A stretch of 43,808 nt of DNA from Egerieimonas sp900552095 (GCA_902469965.1 CABREP010000014.1:1-43808), one strand, 5' to 3'. Positions 1 to 8,438 are shown, counted from the stretch's first letter. The notes: generated from the sequence alone by a model not told the origin. A program made the numbers and translations.

Positions 1-62
1 CAGTATAACACTCTGTCCCGGCTCTGTCAAGAATATCTCTTCATGAAATTGTACTTTCTTTT

Positions 63-209
63 TTACAGATTTCTGCACTTTCCCTTTGCGCATTTTCCGG
101 CAGCCGGACAGCCAATACATCCCGCCCCCCTTCTCTTTTCTTTTATAAGATAAGCAGCTGCAAGACCCACGGGCAGCAGTATAAAACCAGCAATCAGAAT
201 ATCTGCCAT
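63..209 (-). CDS. FeoB-associated Cys-rich membrane protein
   Basis: A 48-residue protein lies 19 bp downstream of feoB in the same direction. It starts at ATG 207-209 after an AAGGAGGG ribosome binding site. Residues 4-22 form one hydrophobic segment, followed by a basic stretch (KEKRR) and a short tail with four cysteines arranged CxxC, then C, then C. This single-TM plus cysteine layout and the position after feoB match the FeoB_associated family (Pfam PF12669). The family is thought to assist ferrous iron transport, but its mechanism is unknown. The metal-binding role of the cysteines is inference. Confidence 0.85.
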   Translation of the reverse strand: MADILIAGFILLPVGLAAAYLIKEKRRGAGCIGCPAAGKCAKGKCRNL

Positions 210-228
210 CGATCAGCCCTCCTTCCTT

Positions 229-2226
229 TTACGCGTGCAGACGATATTCTGCCCGAAATGTCTTTTCTTTTCTCCGAATCAAAGCAATCAGCAGAACAGC
301 AAACACGGAGACCGTAATCAGCCCGGGAACAAAACCGCTTCCCACAGATCCTGTGGTCACCAGCGTGCCAATCTGATACACCAGAAATGCAACTGTATAG
401 CCGGTGCACAGCTGTAATGCAATACCTCCCCACAGCCATTTTCTATCCTGCATTTCAGAATTCATCGCCCCAAGAGCTGCAAAACAGGGCGGCGTAAAAA
501 GATTAAACATAAGGTATGCCAGGGCAGCTGCTTTCGTCAGTCCCATCGTCAGTGCCACTTCATTTGCACCGCCGACCAGCGCCAGTTCATCTGTATCAAT
601 AAAATTTGTCAGGCCATATACAACTGCCAGAGTTCCAACTACATTTTCCTTGGCGATAAAACCGGTGATTGCAGCTGCTGCAAGCTGCCAGATTCCAAAT
701 CCAAGGGGAATCAGGAGTACTGCAAAGGGGGAAGCAATGGATGCCAGGATAGAAGTCTGTTCCATACCTTCTTCCACCACCTGAAACTGCCAGTTGAAAC
801 TCTGCATGATCTGTACTGCAGTATTACAGATCAGAATAATAGTTCCGGCTTTCACAATATAGGCCTTCCCCCGGGAAAGCATGGAAAGTACCGCGCGTTT
901 CAGACTGGGTATCTTATATTCCGGAAGTTCAATGATAAAAAATGATTTGCGGAATTTATATCCGGTAATCTTTTTCACCAGCAGAGCTCCCAGAAAAATC
1001 AGCACAATGCCGGCCAGATACATAGTCGGCCCGACCCAGGAAGCATCTGAAAAAAATGCTCCGGCAAACAGTGCAATAACCGGAAGTTTCGCTCCGCAAG
1101 GCATAAAGGGAGTCAGCATGGCCGTTGCCCGTCTTTCTCTTTCATTGCGAATGGTACGGCAGGCCATAATTCCGGGAATAGCACATCCGGTACCAATTAC
1201 CATGGGAATCACGGACTTGCCGGAAAGACCGACCCGTTTAAAAATCGGATCCAGAACTACCGTTGCCCGGGCCATGTAGCCGCAATCCTCCAAAAGAGCA
1301 ATCAGGAAATACATAACCATTACCAGGGGCAAAAATCCCACCACCGCACCTACACCGCCAATGATTCCATCCACCAGGAGAGCCTGAAGGAAGGGGTTTG
1401 CGCTTTCTGCCATGCTTCCCACCCAGGCCTGAAAGGTCTCGATCCCCCCAACCAGCCAATCCGCGATCCAGGTTCCCACAGTTGACTGGGAGATATAAAA
1501 TACGCCGAACATAATTGCCGCAAAGACAGGAATACCGATAAACTTATTTGTAAGCACATCATCTATGCGATCCTGTCTGTTTTTCTGTTTTGTAAAAACT
1601 TTTCTTTTCTCTGTGTCTTTTACAACCTCATTTACAAATGCAAAACGATTTCTGTCTGCTACCTCCACCTGCTCTTTATCCTGAAGATTAAATTCTTCCT
1701 GCACATAAGGCGCCTCCTGTCCGCTGCCTTTTAATGAGACCGCCCGGGAAATCACTTCCTTCAGCCCGGGATGACCAGGATCTTCCGATACCGTCCGAAT
1801 CACCGGACACTTTAATCTCTCTGCCAGCTTCTCCACATCAATTTCTGTTTTTTTCTTCTCCACCAGATCACTTTTATTCAAAGCAATCACCACCGGAATA
1901 CCCAGTTCCAGAAGCTGTGTCGTAAAAAACAGACTTCTGCTTAAATTTGTTGCATCCACAATATTAATAATCACATCCGGATTTTCTTTTTTTACATATG
2001 CACTGGTTATACTTTCTTCAGAAGTATAGGGAGACATGGAGTAAGCCCCCGGCAAATCCACTGCAGTCAGTTTTTCATCCCCGTCAAAATACCCCTTCCG
2101 AATCGGACTCTCTTTCTTCTCCACCGTAACACCAGCCCAGTTCCCGACGCGTTCCTTTCTTCCTGTAAGCGCATTGTACATGGTCGTTTTTCCACTATTT
2201 GGATTTCCCGTCAGCGCAATTCTCAT
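229..2226 (-). CDS. feoB: Ferrous iron transport protein FeoB
   Basis: This is the GTP-gated Fe(II) importer of the cytoplasmic membrane, 665 residues long. The N-terminal G domain has the P-loop GNPNSGKT (7-14), switch II DLPG (57-60) and the specificity motif NKSD (117-120). From about residue 230 to the end lies the polytopic channel part with two Gate-type repeats, including the FeoB signature region around GTGCAIPGIMACRTI. The start at 2226 follows AAGGAGGAGACATT. Length and motifs are those of an intact protein. It follows feoA by about 75 bp, and a GGTTAG/CTAAC-type dyad sits in that gap. Expression probably responds to iron. Confidence 0.97.
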   Translation of the reverse strand: MRIALTGNPNSGKTTMYNALTGRKERVGNWAGVTVEKKESPIRKGYFDGDEKLTAVDLPGAYSMSPYTSEESITSAYVKKENPDVIINIVDATNLSRSLFFTTQLLELGIPVVIALNKSDLVEKKKTEIDVEKLAERLKCPVIRTVSEDPGHPGLKEVISRAVSLKGSGQEAPYVQEEFNLQDKEQVEVADRNRFAFVNEVVKDTEKRKVFTKQKNRQDRIDDVLTNKFIGIPVFAAIMFGVFYISQSTVGTWIADWLVGGIETFQAWVGSMAESANPFLQALLVDGIIGGVGAVVGFLPLVMVMYFLIALLEDCGYMARATVVLDPIFKRVGLSGKSVIPMVIGTGCAIPGIMACRTIRNERERRATAMLTPFMPCGAKLPVIALFAGAFFSDASWVGPTMYLAGIVLIFLGALLVKKITGYKFRKSFFIIELPEYKIPSLKRAVLSMLSRGKAYIVKAGTIILICNTAVQIMQSFNWQFQVVEEGMEQTSILASIASPFAVLLIPLGFGIWQLAAAAITGFIAKENVVGTLAVVYGLTNFIDTDELALVGGANEVALTMGLTKAAALAYLMFNLFTPPCFAALGAMNSEMQDRKWLWGGIALQLCTGYTVAFLVYQIGTLVTTGSVGSGFVPGLITVSVFAVLLIALIRRKEKTFRAEYRLHA

Positions 2227-2249
2227 AATGTCTCCTCCTTGATTTTTAA

Positions 2250-2265
2250 GTTAGTATTTACTAAC
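2250..2265. promoter_or_regulatory. Second DtxR-like dyad, in front of feoB
   Basis: The plus strand reads GTTAGTATTTACTAAC, a perfect 7-bp inverted repeat with a 2-bp centre. Read on the minus strand with one flanking base on each side it matches the site over the feoA promoter at 14 of 18 positions. It lies between feoA and feoB, just upstream of the feoB ribosome binding site. It resembles the GGTTAG/CTAACC core bound by DtxR/IdeR-type iron regulators. The protein that binds it is not in this window. Confidence 0.6.
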
Positions 2266-2300
2266 CTTTTCATAAAAAAATAACGATTCAATCCACCCTG

Positions 2301-2513
2301 TTAAATCGAAATGGCTTTTGCCAAATCCTTGTCCATGTTATACCTTCCATCTTTAATAGACACAACACACCCACCTTTGCGGTGTGCAATTACAGTGATC
2401 GGTTCTCCGCTGTAACATCCCAGGGAAAACAAAAAAGCATTCAGTTCTGCATCATCTGTAGAAATGCCCTTTACTACATATTCTGTTCCTTCTTTTGCCT
2501 CTGATAAATTCAT
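2301..2513 (-). CDS. feoA: Ferrous iron transport protein FeoA
   Basis: This is a small cytosolic SH3-like protein that works with FeoB. From ATG 2511-2513 it has 70 residues, the usual FeoA size, and begins MNLSEAKEGTEYVV. The centre (LFSLGCYSGEPITVIAHRKGG) fits the FeoA pattern of a Leu-Gly turn followed by beta strands. An upstream ATG at 2564 would add 17 basic residues but has no ribosome binding site, whereas GGAATGGAG precedes the chosen start, although with long spacing. It is the first gene of the feo operon and is transcribed from the promoter at 2588-2616. Confidence 0.9.
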   Translation of the reverse strand: MNLSEAKEGTEYVVKGISTDDAELNAFLFSLGCYSGEPITVIAHRKGGCVVSIKDGRYNMDKDLAKAISI

Positions 2514-2583
2514 AATCAGCTGACACACTCCATTCCTTTTATTCTTCTTTCTGAGATTGGTCATCTTTTGACAAGCTCTTTAT

Positions 2584-2616
2584 GGTTAGTATAAGCTAAC
2601 CTATGCTTTCTGTCAA
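2584..2616 (-). promoter_or_regulatory. feoA promoter with overlapping DtxR-like operator
   Basis: On the minus strand there is TTGACA (2611-2616), a 17-bp spacer and TATACT (2588-2593), a strong sigma-A promoter. The -10 box lies inside the dyad GGTTAGCTTATACTAACC (2584-2601). The arms GGTTAG and CTAACC equal the core of the DtxR/IdeR consensus. Such overlap predicts repression by a metal-loaded regulator when iron is plentiful. The binding protein's identity is inferred from the motif only. Confidence 0.75.
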
Positions 2617-2639
2617 GCTTTTTAGCATATTTTATTTAC

Positions 2640-2850
2640 TATCCATCAATTTTACTGCAATTGATCTTCCGAATGACACGGCAGGGGTTTCCGGCAGCCA
2701 TTTCCAATTTTTATTGGAAGCGCATAGGTGCGCCGGCATTTCTTCCCGTCCCGAATCTTTCCCACTGCGTATCGTTCTTCGCGTTCAACCGGATGGGTTG
2801 CTGTGTAAAGCTGCACATATTGTTTTAATTTTTTACAGGCGTGAAAATCG
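2640..2850. other. Non-coding spacer with stacked hairpins
   Basis: This stretch separates the phnX terminator from the feoA promoter. I see no credible gene in it: the open frames on both strands lack ribosome binding sites and recognisable domains. It holds several inverted repeats: ATCAATT/AATTGAT (2645-2665), TTCCAAT-TTTT-ATTGGAA (2702-2719) and GCGCA-TAGG-TGCGC (2720-2733). The last two abut, and a CCGG at 2691-2694 could close them against CCGG at 2733-2736, giving a three-way junction. It may be a structured RNA or a dispersed intergenic repeat. I do not recognise it as a named family. Confidence 0.4.
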
Positions 2851-2880
2851 AAAAAGGGTGACATGAAACGCGTCACCCTC
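2850..2880 (-). terminator. Rho-independent terminator after phnX
   Basis: On the minus strand a GGGTGAC/GTCACCC stem (arms 2872-2878 and 2856-2862, plus one more A-T pair) is followed by TTTTT. It lies just downstream of the phnX stop codon and ends the phosphonate operon. Confidence 0.8.
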
Positions 2881-2901
2881 CTGATATTTATACTGCTAAG
2901 A

Positions 2902-3666
2902 TTACAGAAGTTCCAGAACTCCGCGGATATCGCGGATTACATAGTCTGCACCGGCCTGGCGGTATACTTCCTCTGCTTTTTCTTCCCGCTCTTTTCTCTC
3001 CTCCGGGGAAAGGTCCTTATACTCTTGTTCGGTCAGTCCCAGCACAGAACTTCCCTCCAGGATTCCCACAGAAACAAGCCCCGCATTCTTCCCTTCCAGA
3101 ATATCCGCTACGGTATCACCCACTTTCATAACCCGGAACACTTCCTTTAATCCGAGAGCTTCCATATTGCGGAATACCATGTAGGGATAGGGACGCCCTT
3201 TCCCGCCCACCGCATCCGGTGAGAACCAGCAGTCCGGCTCATAGCCCTGTTCTTTTGCTTTTTCTGTCACCACAGCCATCATTTCATCTGTATAACCGGT
3301 GGTGGATCCGATCTTAAGTCCCATTTCCCGCAGTTTCTCCACTGTCTCTGTCACATAAGGCTTAGGTTTTGCAAAATTTTCTACAATTTCCAGTATTTTG
3401 GCCTCGCTTCTTTTATAAACCCGCACCACATCCTCCTCGTTCCAGTCTCTCTGATGCACTTCTCTCCATAGTGCAGAAATTCTCTCCATGGAAAGCATGG
3501 TTCTCACATGGTCGATTTTCAGCATTCCCATCGGTTTGCGCACTTCTTCCAGCGTGGGGGTAATGCCGTTTTCTTCAAAGGCTTCCACAAAAGCCTGTAC
3601 CGGTGCAAAACACCCGTAATCTACCGTTGTTCCAGCCCAGTCAAAAATAATTCCGTCAAATTTCAT
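2902..3666 (-). CDS. phnX: Phosphonoacetaldehyde hydrolase (phosphonatase) PhnX
   Basis: This cytosolic HAD-superfamily enzyme cleaves phosphonoacetaldehyde to acetaldehyde and phosphate, the last step of AEP use. The protein has 254 residues. The HAD nucleophile motif FDWAGTTVD is at 8-16, with Asp9 as nucleophile. Lys50 in KPMGMLKIDHVR is the expected Schiff-base lysine of the cap domain. Later HAD motifs are GSTTGYT and VGDTVADI. The start has GGAGGAG seven bases upstream, inside the end of phnW, and only 3 bp separate the two genes, so they are co-translated. Confidence 0.95.
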   Translation of the reverse strand: MKFDGIIFDWAGTTVDYGCFAPVQAFVEAFEENGITPTLEEVRKPMGMLKIDHVRTMLSMERISALWREVHQRDWNEEDVVRVYKRSEAKILEIVENFAKPKPYVTETVEKLREMGLKIGSTTGYTDEMMAVVTEKAKEQGYEPDCWFSPDAVGGKGRPYPYMVFRNMEALGLKEVFRVMKVGDTVADILEGKNAGLVSVGILEGSSVLGLTEQEYKDLSPEERKEREEKAEEVYRQAGADYVIRDIRGVLELL

Positions 3667-3669
3667 CGC

Positions 3670-4761
3670 TTATCTCTCCTCCAGAAAATCTTTTACGATC
3701 ACACACAGTTTCTCAATATCTTCCTCATAAATCTCACCGATATTTCCAATCCGGAAGGTATCTGCATCAGTCACCTTGCCCGGGTAGATCGCATACCCTC
3801 TGTCTTTTATATACTGATACATATCCTGAAAACAGAAGCTGCGGTTCTCTGGATAAAAGAAGGTAGTGATAATCGGCCCCTGATGTTCTCCTTCGATATA
3901 AGGGCGGATTCCCAGTTCTCCCATCTTCTCAATCAGCAGATGATTATTTCTGCGGTAACGGCCAGCCCGTGCGGCAATGCCGCCTTCTTCCTCCAGTTCC
4001 TTTAAAGCCTGTGCAAAGGCAAGTACTACATGGGTCGGAGAGGTGAAACGCCATTTTCCATCCTTCTCCATCGTCAGCCACTGGTCATAGAGATCGAGAG
4101 ACAGACTTCTGGCCTTTCCTCTGCTTGCCTCCAGTTTATCTCTGCGGCAGATAATGAAAGAAAATCCCGGCACCCCCTGAATACATTTATTGGCACTGCT
4201 GATCAGAAAATCGATACCCAGTTCTCCCACCGGTATATCCACGCCGCCAAAGCTTGACATAGCATCTACGATAAAGATTCTTCCCGCAGCTTTCACCGTC
4301 TTTGCCACAGAAGCGATATCATTTAAAATACCGGAAGTAGTTTCACTGTGCACCATGGCAACGTGGGTGATATCCGGATGTTCTTTTAAGATTTGTCCGA
4401 TTTTTTCCGCAGAGGGTACCTTGTGATACTCTTCACGGTACAAAATATAAGAAACGCCTGCATGTTCTGCGATCTGAGCCATCCGCTCTCCATAAGCTCC
4501 ATTGGCTGCAATCAGAAGAGTCTCATCCTTCCCCACCACGCTGGTAAGTACAGATTCCACCCCAAAGGTGCCGCTGCCCTGCATCAGAACCGCCGTGTAT
4601 TCCGGTTCTGTTACATGAGCCAGATCCAGGAGGCTTCTCCGAATAGACTGAGTGATTTTTTTATAATCATCATCCCAGGTACAGTGATCAAACAGCATTT
4701 CCTTTTTTACCGTATCTGTAGTGGTGAGCGGTCCCGGCGTCAGCAGTTTATAAGTCTTCAT
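3670..4761 (-). CDS. phnW: 2-aminoethylphosphonate--pyruvate transaminase PhnW
   Basis: This PLP-dependent class V aminotransferase converts AEP plus pyruvate into phosphonoacetaldehyde plus alanine. The protein has 363 residues, normal for PhnW. It opens with the family signature LLTPGPLTTT, has GSGTFGVES near 62-70 and a probable PLP-binding Lys192 in SSANKCIQGVPGF. It sits directly before phnX and after the transport genes, so substrate import and breakdown form one unit. The start is preceded by GACGAGGATAACG, a moderate ribosome binding site. Confidence 0.95.
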   Translation of the reverse strand: MKTYKLLTPGPLTTTDTVKKEMLFDHCTWDDDYKKITQSIRRSLLDLAHVTEPEYTAVLMQGSGTFGVESVLTSVVGKDETLLIAANGAYGERMAQIAEHAGVSYILYREEYHKVPSAEKIGQILKEHPDITHVAMVHSETTSGILNDIASVAKTVKAAGRIFIVDAMSSFGGVDIPVGELGIDFLISSANKCIQGVPGFSFIICRRDKLEASRGKARSLSLDLYDQWLTMEKDGKWRFTSPTHVVLAFAQALKELEEEGGIAARAGRYRRNNHLLIEKMGELGIRPYIEGEHQGPIITTFFYPENRSFCFQDMYQYIKDRGYAIYPGKVTDADTFRIGNIGEIYEEDIEKLCVIVKDFLEER

Positions 4762-4784
4762 TTTCGTTATCCTCGTCTTTCTTT

Positions 4785-5783
4785 TTATTTACAGCTTTCC
4801 GACAGTTCCTGATGCTTCTCAAGAAGAGCCAGCGTCAGAGGTTCCGGGAAAGTTTTCGGATATTTTGAACTGTTTTCGCTTCCGGTCGTTTCCCCCTCAT
4901 AGATTGCATTGGGATAAGATTTCTGAAGTTCACTTCTTCCCTTTTCAATTATGCACTGAGCCATCTCCTGAGCCAGCGGATTCGTATCTTCTCCCTTATC
5001 TACTACAGCTACAGACTCTGTCAGAGAGAAATTTCCCTCTGTGGGATCCACATAATCTACCGGAAGCCCTTCCGCTTTATCAGCCACAGCCTGCTGACGC
5101 AGACCGAATCCTACGGCCACTTCGCCGGCACGGACTTTTTTAAGAGGAGCAGAACCGGAACTCTCAATATGAGGGCCGGCATTTTCATAAATTCCGGTAA
5201 GTACCTCTTTTGCCCCGTTTTCCCCGTATTCACTTACCAGAGCCTGGATCAGAAGCCATGCAGTGGAGGAACTCTTTACATCTGTGACAGATACCAGATC
5301 TTTATATTCCGGTTTCGTTAAATCTTTTAAACAGACAGGCATCTCCAGATTATTTTCTTTTAATACCTCTGTATTCACCAGAATCGTTCCCTCCTGGGAG
5401 GTAATCGGTGCGCAGTAACTCTTCTCACCGCCGTCAATCAGCTGATAGGAAAAGTCGAGATCCTGGAACATATTCTGATCTTCCTGCGCGCTGTCGATAT
5501 AAAAAGTACTCAGGGTCAGAAGATCTGCCTCTATCTTCGTACCCTCGGCCATTACTTTTCCGCCCAGTTCGGAAGTTCCGAAAGTCTGAAAGAGATATTT
5601 TCCCTCATATCCATTTTCATCCAGCGTCTTTTTCATCGCTTCAACGGCCTCGTCATCTGCGTTGGAATAGATTACCACTTCCTCCCCGCCGGCCGTATCA
5701 CCTTCCCCGGAAGATCCGCATCCTGCCGCCGTACATGTCATAACTGCCGCCATAAAAAGTGCTGCTGCTTTTTTTCTCTTCAT
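4785..5783 (-). CDS. ABC transporter substrate-binding lipoprotein, probably for 2-aminoethylphosphonate
   Basis: This is a 332-residue extracellular binding protein anchored by lipid. A basic N-terminus, a hydrophobic stretch and the lipobox AAGC (Cys22) form a lipoprotein signal. The mature part is a type 2 periplasmic-binding fold of the Fe(III)/AEP family, with EEVVIYSNADDEAVEAM near its start. Its ligand is inferred from the neighbours: ATPase and permease genes upstream and phnW/phnX downstream. The order matches the fused-permease type of AEP transporter (PhnS2-like). The ribosome binding site AAAGGAG lies inside the end of the permease gene. Confidence 0.88.
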   Translation of the reverse strand: MKRKKAAALFMAAVMTCTAAGCGSSGEGDTAGGEEVVIYSNADDEAVEAMKKTLDENGYEGKYLFQTFGTSELGGKVMAEGTKIEADLLTLSTFYIDSAQEDQNMFQDLDFSYQLIDGGEKSYCAPITSQEGTILVNTEVLKENNLEMPVCLKDLTKPEYKDLVSVTDVKSSSTAWLLIQALVSEYGENGAKEVLTGIYENAGPHIESSGSAPLKKVRAGEVAVGFGLRQQAVADKAEGLPVDYVDPTEGNFSLTESVAVVDKGEDTNPLAQEMAQCIIEKGRSELQKSYPNAIYEGETTGSENSSKYPKTFPEPLTLALLEKHQELSESCK

Positions 5784-5786
5784 TTT

Positions 5787-7415
5787 CTATTTCTCCTTTT
5801 GCTTTTTCTTTATGAAATATCCCAGCACGCCTTTGATGATAAGATTGGTTGCCAGAATAAAGATGGACAGTACAAATACTTCATTAAACTTCGTGTAATA
5901 CTGCAGTTCCTTGATTTTGGTAGTGATCACCATTGTTCTTGCTCCTGCGATAAAGATTACCGCGCTCACAGTTACCATGGCATTTACAAAATAGTAACTG
6001 AACACCTCCAGAAGCGTGGAAATCATATTTGGCGTCACTACCCGAACCAACGTCTTAAACCAGGTGTCGCCCATCAGTGACGCTGTCGTTTCCCAGGAAT
6101 TATTCAGTTTGGAAAGTGAATTTTTCATCATCAAGTACGGTGTGGAAAAAAAATGTACCACATTGCACAGAATAATCAGTGGAAAAGTATTTTGCAGGGG
6201 TGTACCGGAAAAAATAAACATAAAGGCGATACCGATCACCATACCGGGAATTGTATTGGTTACCAGCGCGATCCCGTCAATTACAGCCTTCAGCTTGTTT
6301 TTTAACTGACTTCTGGCAGTGGCAAGCGCTGCTCCATAAGTAACTGCCAGTCCCAGAACAGCCGTCCCTCCCGCCACAAGAAGAGAATTTTTGTAAACGC
6401 CCAAAAGGCTTTGATCTGCCAGCACCGACCGGATATGTTCCAGTGTAAAACCGGTCTTATAGGGCCACTCCTGCACCAACGGAACTACGAAAATCACTGC
6501 AAAGACGGCGAGCAGGCTAAGAAGGATCAGGGCGGATCCAATCCCGCAGATCCCATCTCTTATCCGGTTTTTCTTTAATTCAATCACAGATATCTTACTG
6601 TAACGGATATTGTAGCGCTCCAGATATTTCAGAAGACAGATACTGATCACAGACGGAATCAGCATCATCATGGCTACCACGGCGCCCCGGTTAAAATTTG
6701 GAATACTTCCCAGCATTTCATTGTAGAGAACCGTTGCTACCACTTCGTATTTTCCACCCACAGAAGCCGGGATCCCGTAATCCGTAAAGCACAGAAAGAA
6801 ACACTGAACCAGGGAAGCAGCCAGCGTTCCCAGAAGGGGCCGGATTACTGTCTGCCAAAATCCGGCAAGGGGCTTATCCCCCATCACCCGTGAGACCACC
6901 ATGAACTTCTTGTCCACATACCCCATCGTATTTAAGATCAGCATAAACGACACCGGCAGCGTGTAGATCACATAACCCAGGAGAAGCCCGTTAAATCCGT
7001 AAATGTCAAAAAGCTGATGGCCGAAAAGCCTGGTAATCAGTCCCTGCTTTCCAAAGGAATAAATGATCGCAAACCCGTAGGTGATCGTAGGGAGCAACAT
7101 GGGAAGCAGAGCCAGCGTCCGGATGCCTCCCTTCACCTTCTTATTCAGATTTGTATACTGAATACTGTATGCAAGAAAAAACGCCAAAAAAGTAGAACAG
7201 ACGGAGCTGCTCACAGATACTTTCACACTGTTGCCCAGTGCTGTCAGAAAACCTTTCCCCTCTGCAACTTGAACGTAATTGGCAAGCCCGATCCCGTCTC
7301 CCAGGACAAAGGACTCCAAAAGGAGACGGATCAGAGGTACAGCCAGAAAGACCAGAAACAAAAGGAGGATCGCGGCATAAATAATCTTAATTTCTTTTTC
7401 TTTTCTTCCAGTCAT
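5787..7415 (-). CDS. ABC transporter permease, two fused membrane domains, probable AEP importer
   Basis: This 542-residue membrane protein contains two binding-protein-dependent permease domains in one chain, roughly residues 15-270 and 290-535, with about twelve hydrophobic segments. Each half has an EAA-type loop; the first reads MGDKPLAGFWQTVIRPLL and the second MGDTWFKTLVRVVTPNM. Fused permeases of this FbpB type occur in iron and AEP importers. The flanking phn genes favour AEP (PhnU2-like). It starts one base after the ATPase stop codon, so translation is coupled. Confidence 0.9.
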   Translation of the reverse strand: MTGRKEKEIKIIYAAILLLFLVFLAVPLIRLLLESFVLGDGIGLANYVQVAEGKGFLTALGNSVKVSVSSSVCSTFLAFFLAYSIQYTNLNKKVKGGIRTLALLPMLLPTITYGFAIIYSFGKQGLITRLFGHQLFDIYGFNGLLLGYVIYTLPVSFMLILNTMGYVDKKFMVVSRVMGDKPLAGFWQTVIRPLLGTLAASLVQCFFLCFTDYGIPASVGGKYEVVATVLYNEMLGSIPNFNRGAVVAMMMLIPSVISICLLKYLERYNIRYSKISVIELKKNRIRDGICGIGSALILLSLLAVFAVIFVVPLVQEWPYKTGFTLEHIRSVLADQSLLGVYKNSLLVAGGTAVLGLAVTYGAALATARSQLKNKLKAVIDGIALVTNTIPGMVIGIAFMFIFSGTPLQNTFPLIILCNVVHFFSTPYLMMKNSLSKLNNSWETTASLMGDTWFKTLVRVVTPNMISTLLEVFSYYFVNAMVTVSAVIFIAGARTMVITTKIKELQYYTKFNEVFVLSIFILATNLIIKGVLGYFIKKKQKEK

Positions 7416-7416
7416 A

Positions 7417-8190
7417 TCAGGAAACCGCCTGCGCCTTTCTTAAAAATTCTTTCTGAAACAGCGCAAAGATATTATTTCGCTTAATTTCCAGTTGATTCAA
7501 AATAAAGTCTTTCACAAACCGATTGCCCGGCGTCTGGATAATCTCTTCCGGCGTACCGTACTGAGATATGGATCCCTCATTTACGATCAGAACCTTATCC
7601 GAAAGGGTCAGTGCTTCTTCCGGATCATGGGTCACGATTATGGTGGTAAGATGAAAATCACGGGCAATCTCTTTGATCTTTTCTTTGATGGATTCTTTTA
7701 TCACACCATCCAGTGCGCTCAAAGGTTCATCCAGCAGAAGAATCCGCGGTTTCATCACCATAGTCCGGGCAAGCGCTACACGCTGTTTCTGTCCTCCGGA
7801 GAGCTGTTCAATCTTTTTATTCAGATGTTCTTTTAGTCCAAGAAGATCGATAAGTTCCTCCACCTCTTCCTCTGTGGAGATTCCCGGATTATTTTTCAGT
7901 CCGTAAGTAATATTTTTATAGACATTTAAGTTAGGAAACAGGGCATAATCCTGAAAAACAATATTAAATCCCCTTTTCTCCATCGGAAGTCCTGTAATGT
8001 CTTTTCCGTCAAACAGGATTTTTCCCTGATCCGCCTCGGTAAGTCCGAGGATCAGATTCAGAAGGGTCGTCTTTCCGCATCCGGAAGGTCCCAAAATGGA
8101 AACGATCTCTCCCTTTTTTATTTTCAGATTAATATCTTCTAAAATGGTAACTCCGTCGTATGACTTCTTTATATGCTGCAGTTCTAACAT
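7417..8190 (-). CDS. ABC transporter ATP-binding protein, probable AEP importer
   Basis: This 257-residue cytosolic ATPase energises the importer. It has Walker A GPSGCGKTT (34-42), the signature LSGGQKQRVALARTM, Walker B RILLLDEPLSALD and the switch histidine in IIVTHDPEEAL. The rest of the chain is a short C-terminal tail without a clear TOBE domain. As the first gene of the operon it follows AAGGAG eight bases upstream of the ATG. The AEP assignment rests on context with phnW and phnX; an iron-type importer is the main alternative on sequence alone. Confidence 0.9.
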   Translation of the reverse strand: MLELQHIKKSYDGVTILEDINLKIKKGEIVSILGPSGCGKTTLLNLILGLTEADQGKILFDGKDITGLPMEKRGFNIVFQDYALFPNLNVYKNITYGLKNNPGISTEEEVEELIDLLGLKEHLNKKIEQLSGGQKQRVALARTMVMKPRILLLDEPLSALDGVIKESIKEKIKEIARDFHLTTIIVTHDPEEALTLSDKVLIVNEGSISQYGTPEEIIQTPGNRFVKDFILNQLEIKRNNIFALFQKEFLRKAQAVS

Positions 8191-8279
8191 CAGCGCTGCT
8201 CCTTTCCTTGTCTTCTCGTTTTTACAAGATTATTTAACCATCTTTTCTTTCTGGCTTCCACCAGAGTTCTGTTACACTT

Positions 8280-8307
8280 TTGTAAAGGCCTGATAAAAAT
8301 TGTAAAG
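8280..8307. promoter_or_regulatory. Direct repeat TTGTAAAG x2, possible operator
   Basis: TTGTAAAG occurs at 8280-8287 and again at 8300-8307, exactly 20 bp apart (two helical turns), about 90-120 bp upstream of the first phosphonate transport gene and between divergent genes. The spacing suits binding of a dimeric regulator on one DNA face. I could not place a convincing promoter for the phn operon, and no regulator gene is in the cluster. Confidence 0.3.
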
Positions 8308-8347
8308 ATTCCGCGGAGATTTTTCTCAGAACAGGATAAAACTGCTA

Positions 8348-8376
8348 GTGTATTTTTCTCATACTTTCACATACTA
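8348..8376 (+). promoter_or_regulatory. Possible forespore (sigma-G/F) promoter for the SASP gene
   Basis: CATACTA at 8370-8376 equals the -10 element expected for sigma-G/sigma-F. A weak -35 (GTGTA, 8348-8352) lies 17 bp upstream. The site is about 62 bp before the ATG of an alpha/beta SASP gene, a class known to depend on sigma-G. Confidence 0.45.
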
Positions 8377-8438
8377 CCATCGTAATCAAAAACAGGATTA
8401 CAAAACAAACAACACATTTTTTAAGGAGGTTACACATT

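Noticed and set aside
2652..2876. Open frame of 74 residues on the minus strand between feoA and phnX
   Set aside because: It begins inside the phnX terminator stem and lacks a ribosome binding site. Its residues show no domain pattern.
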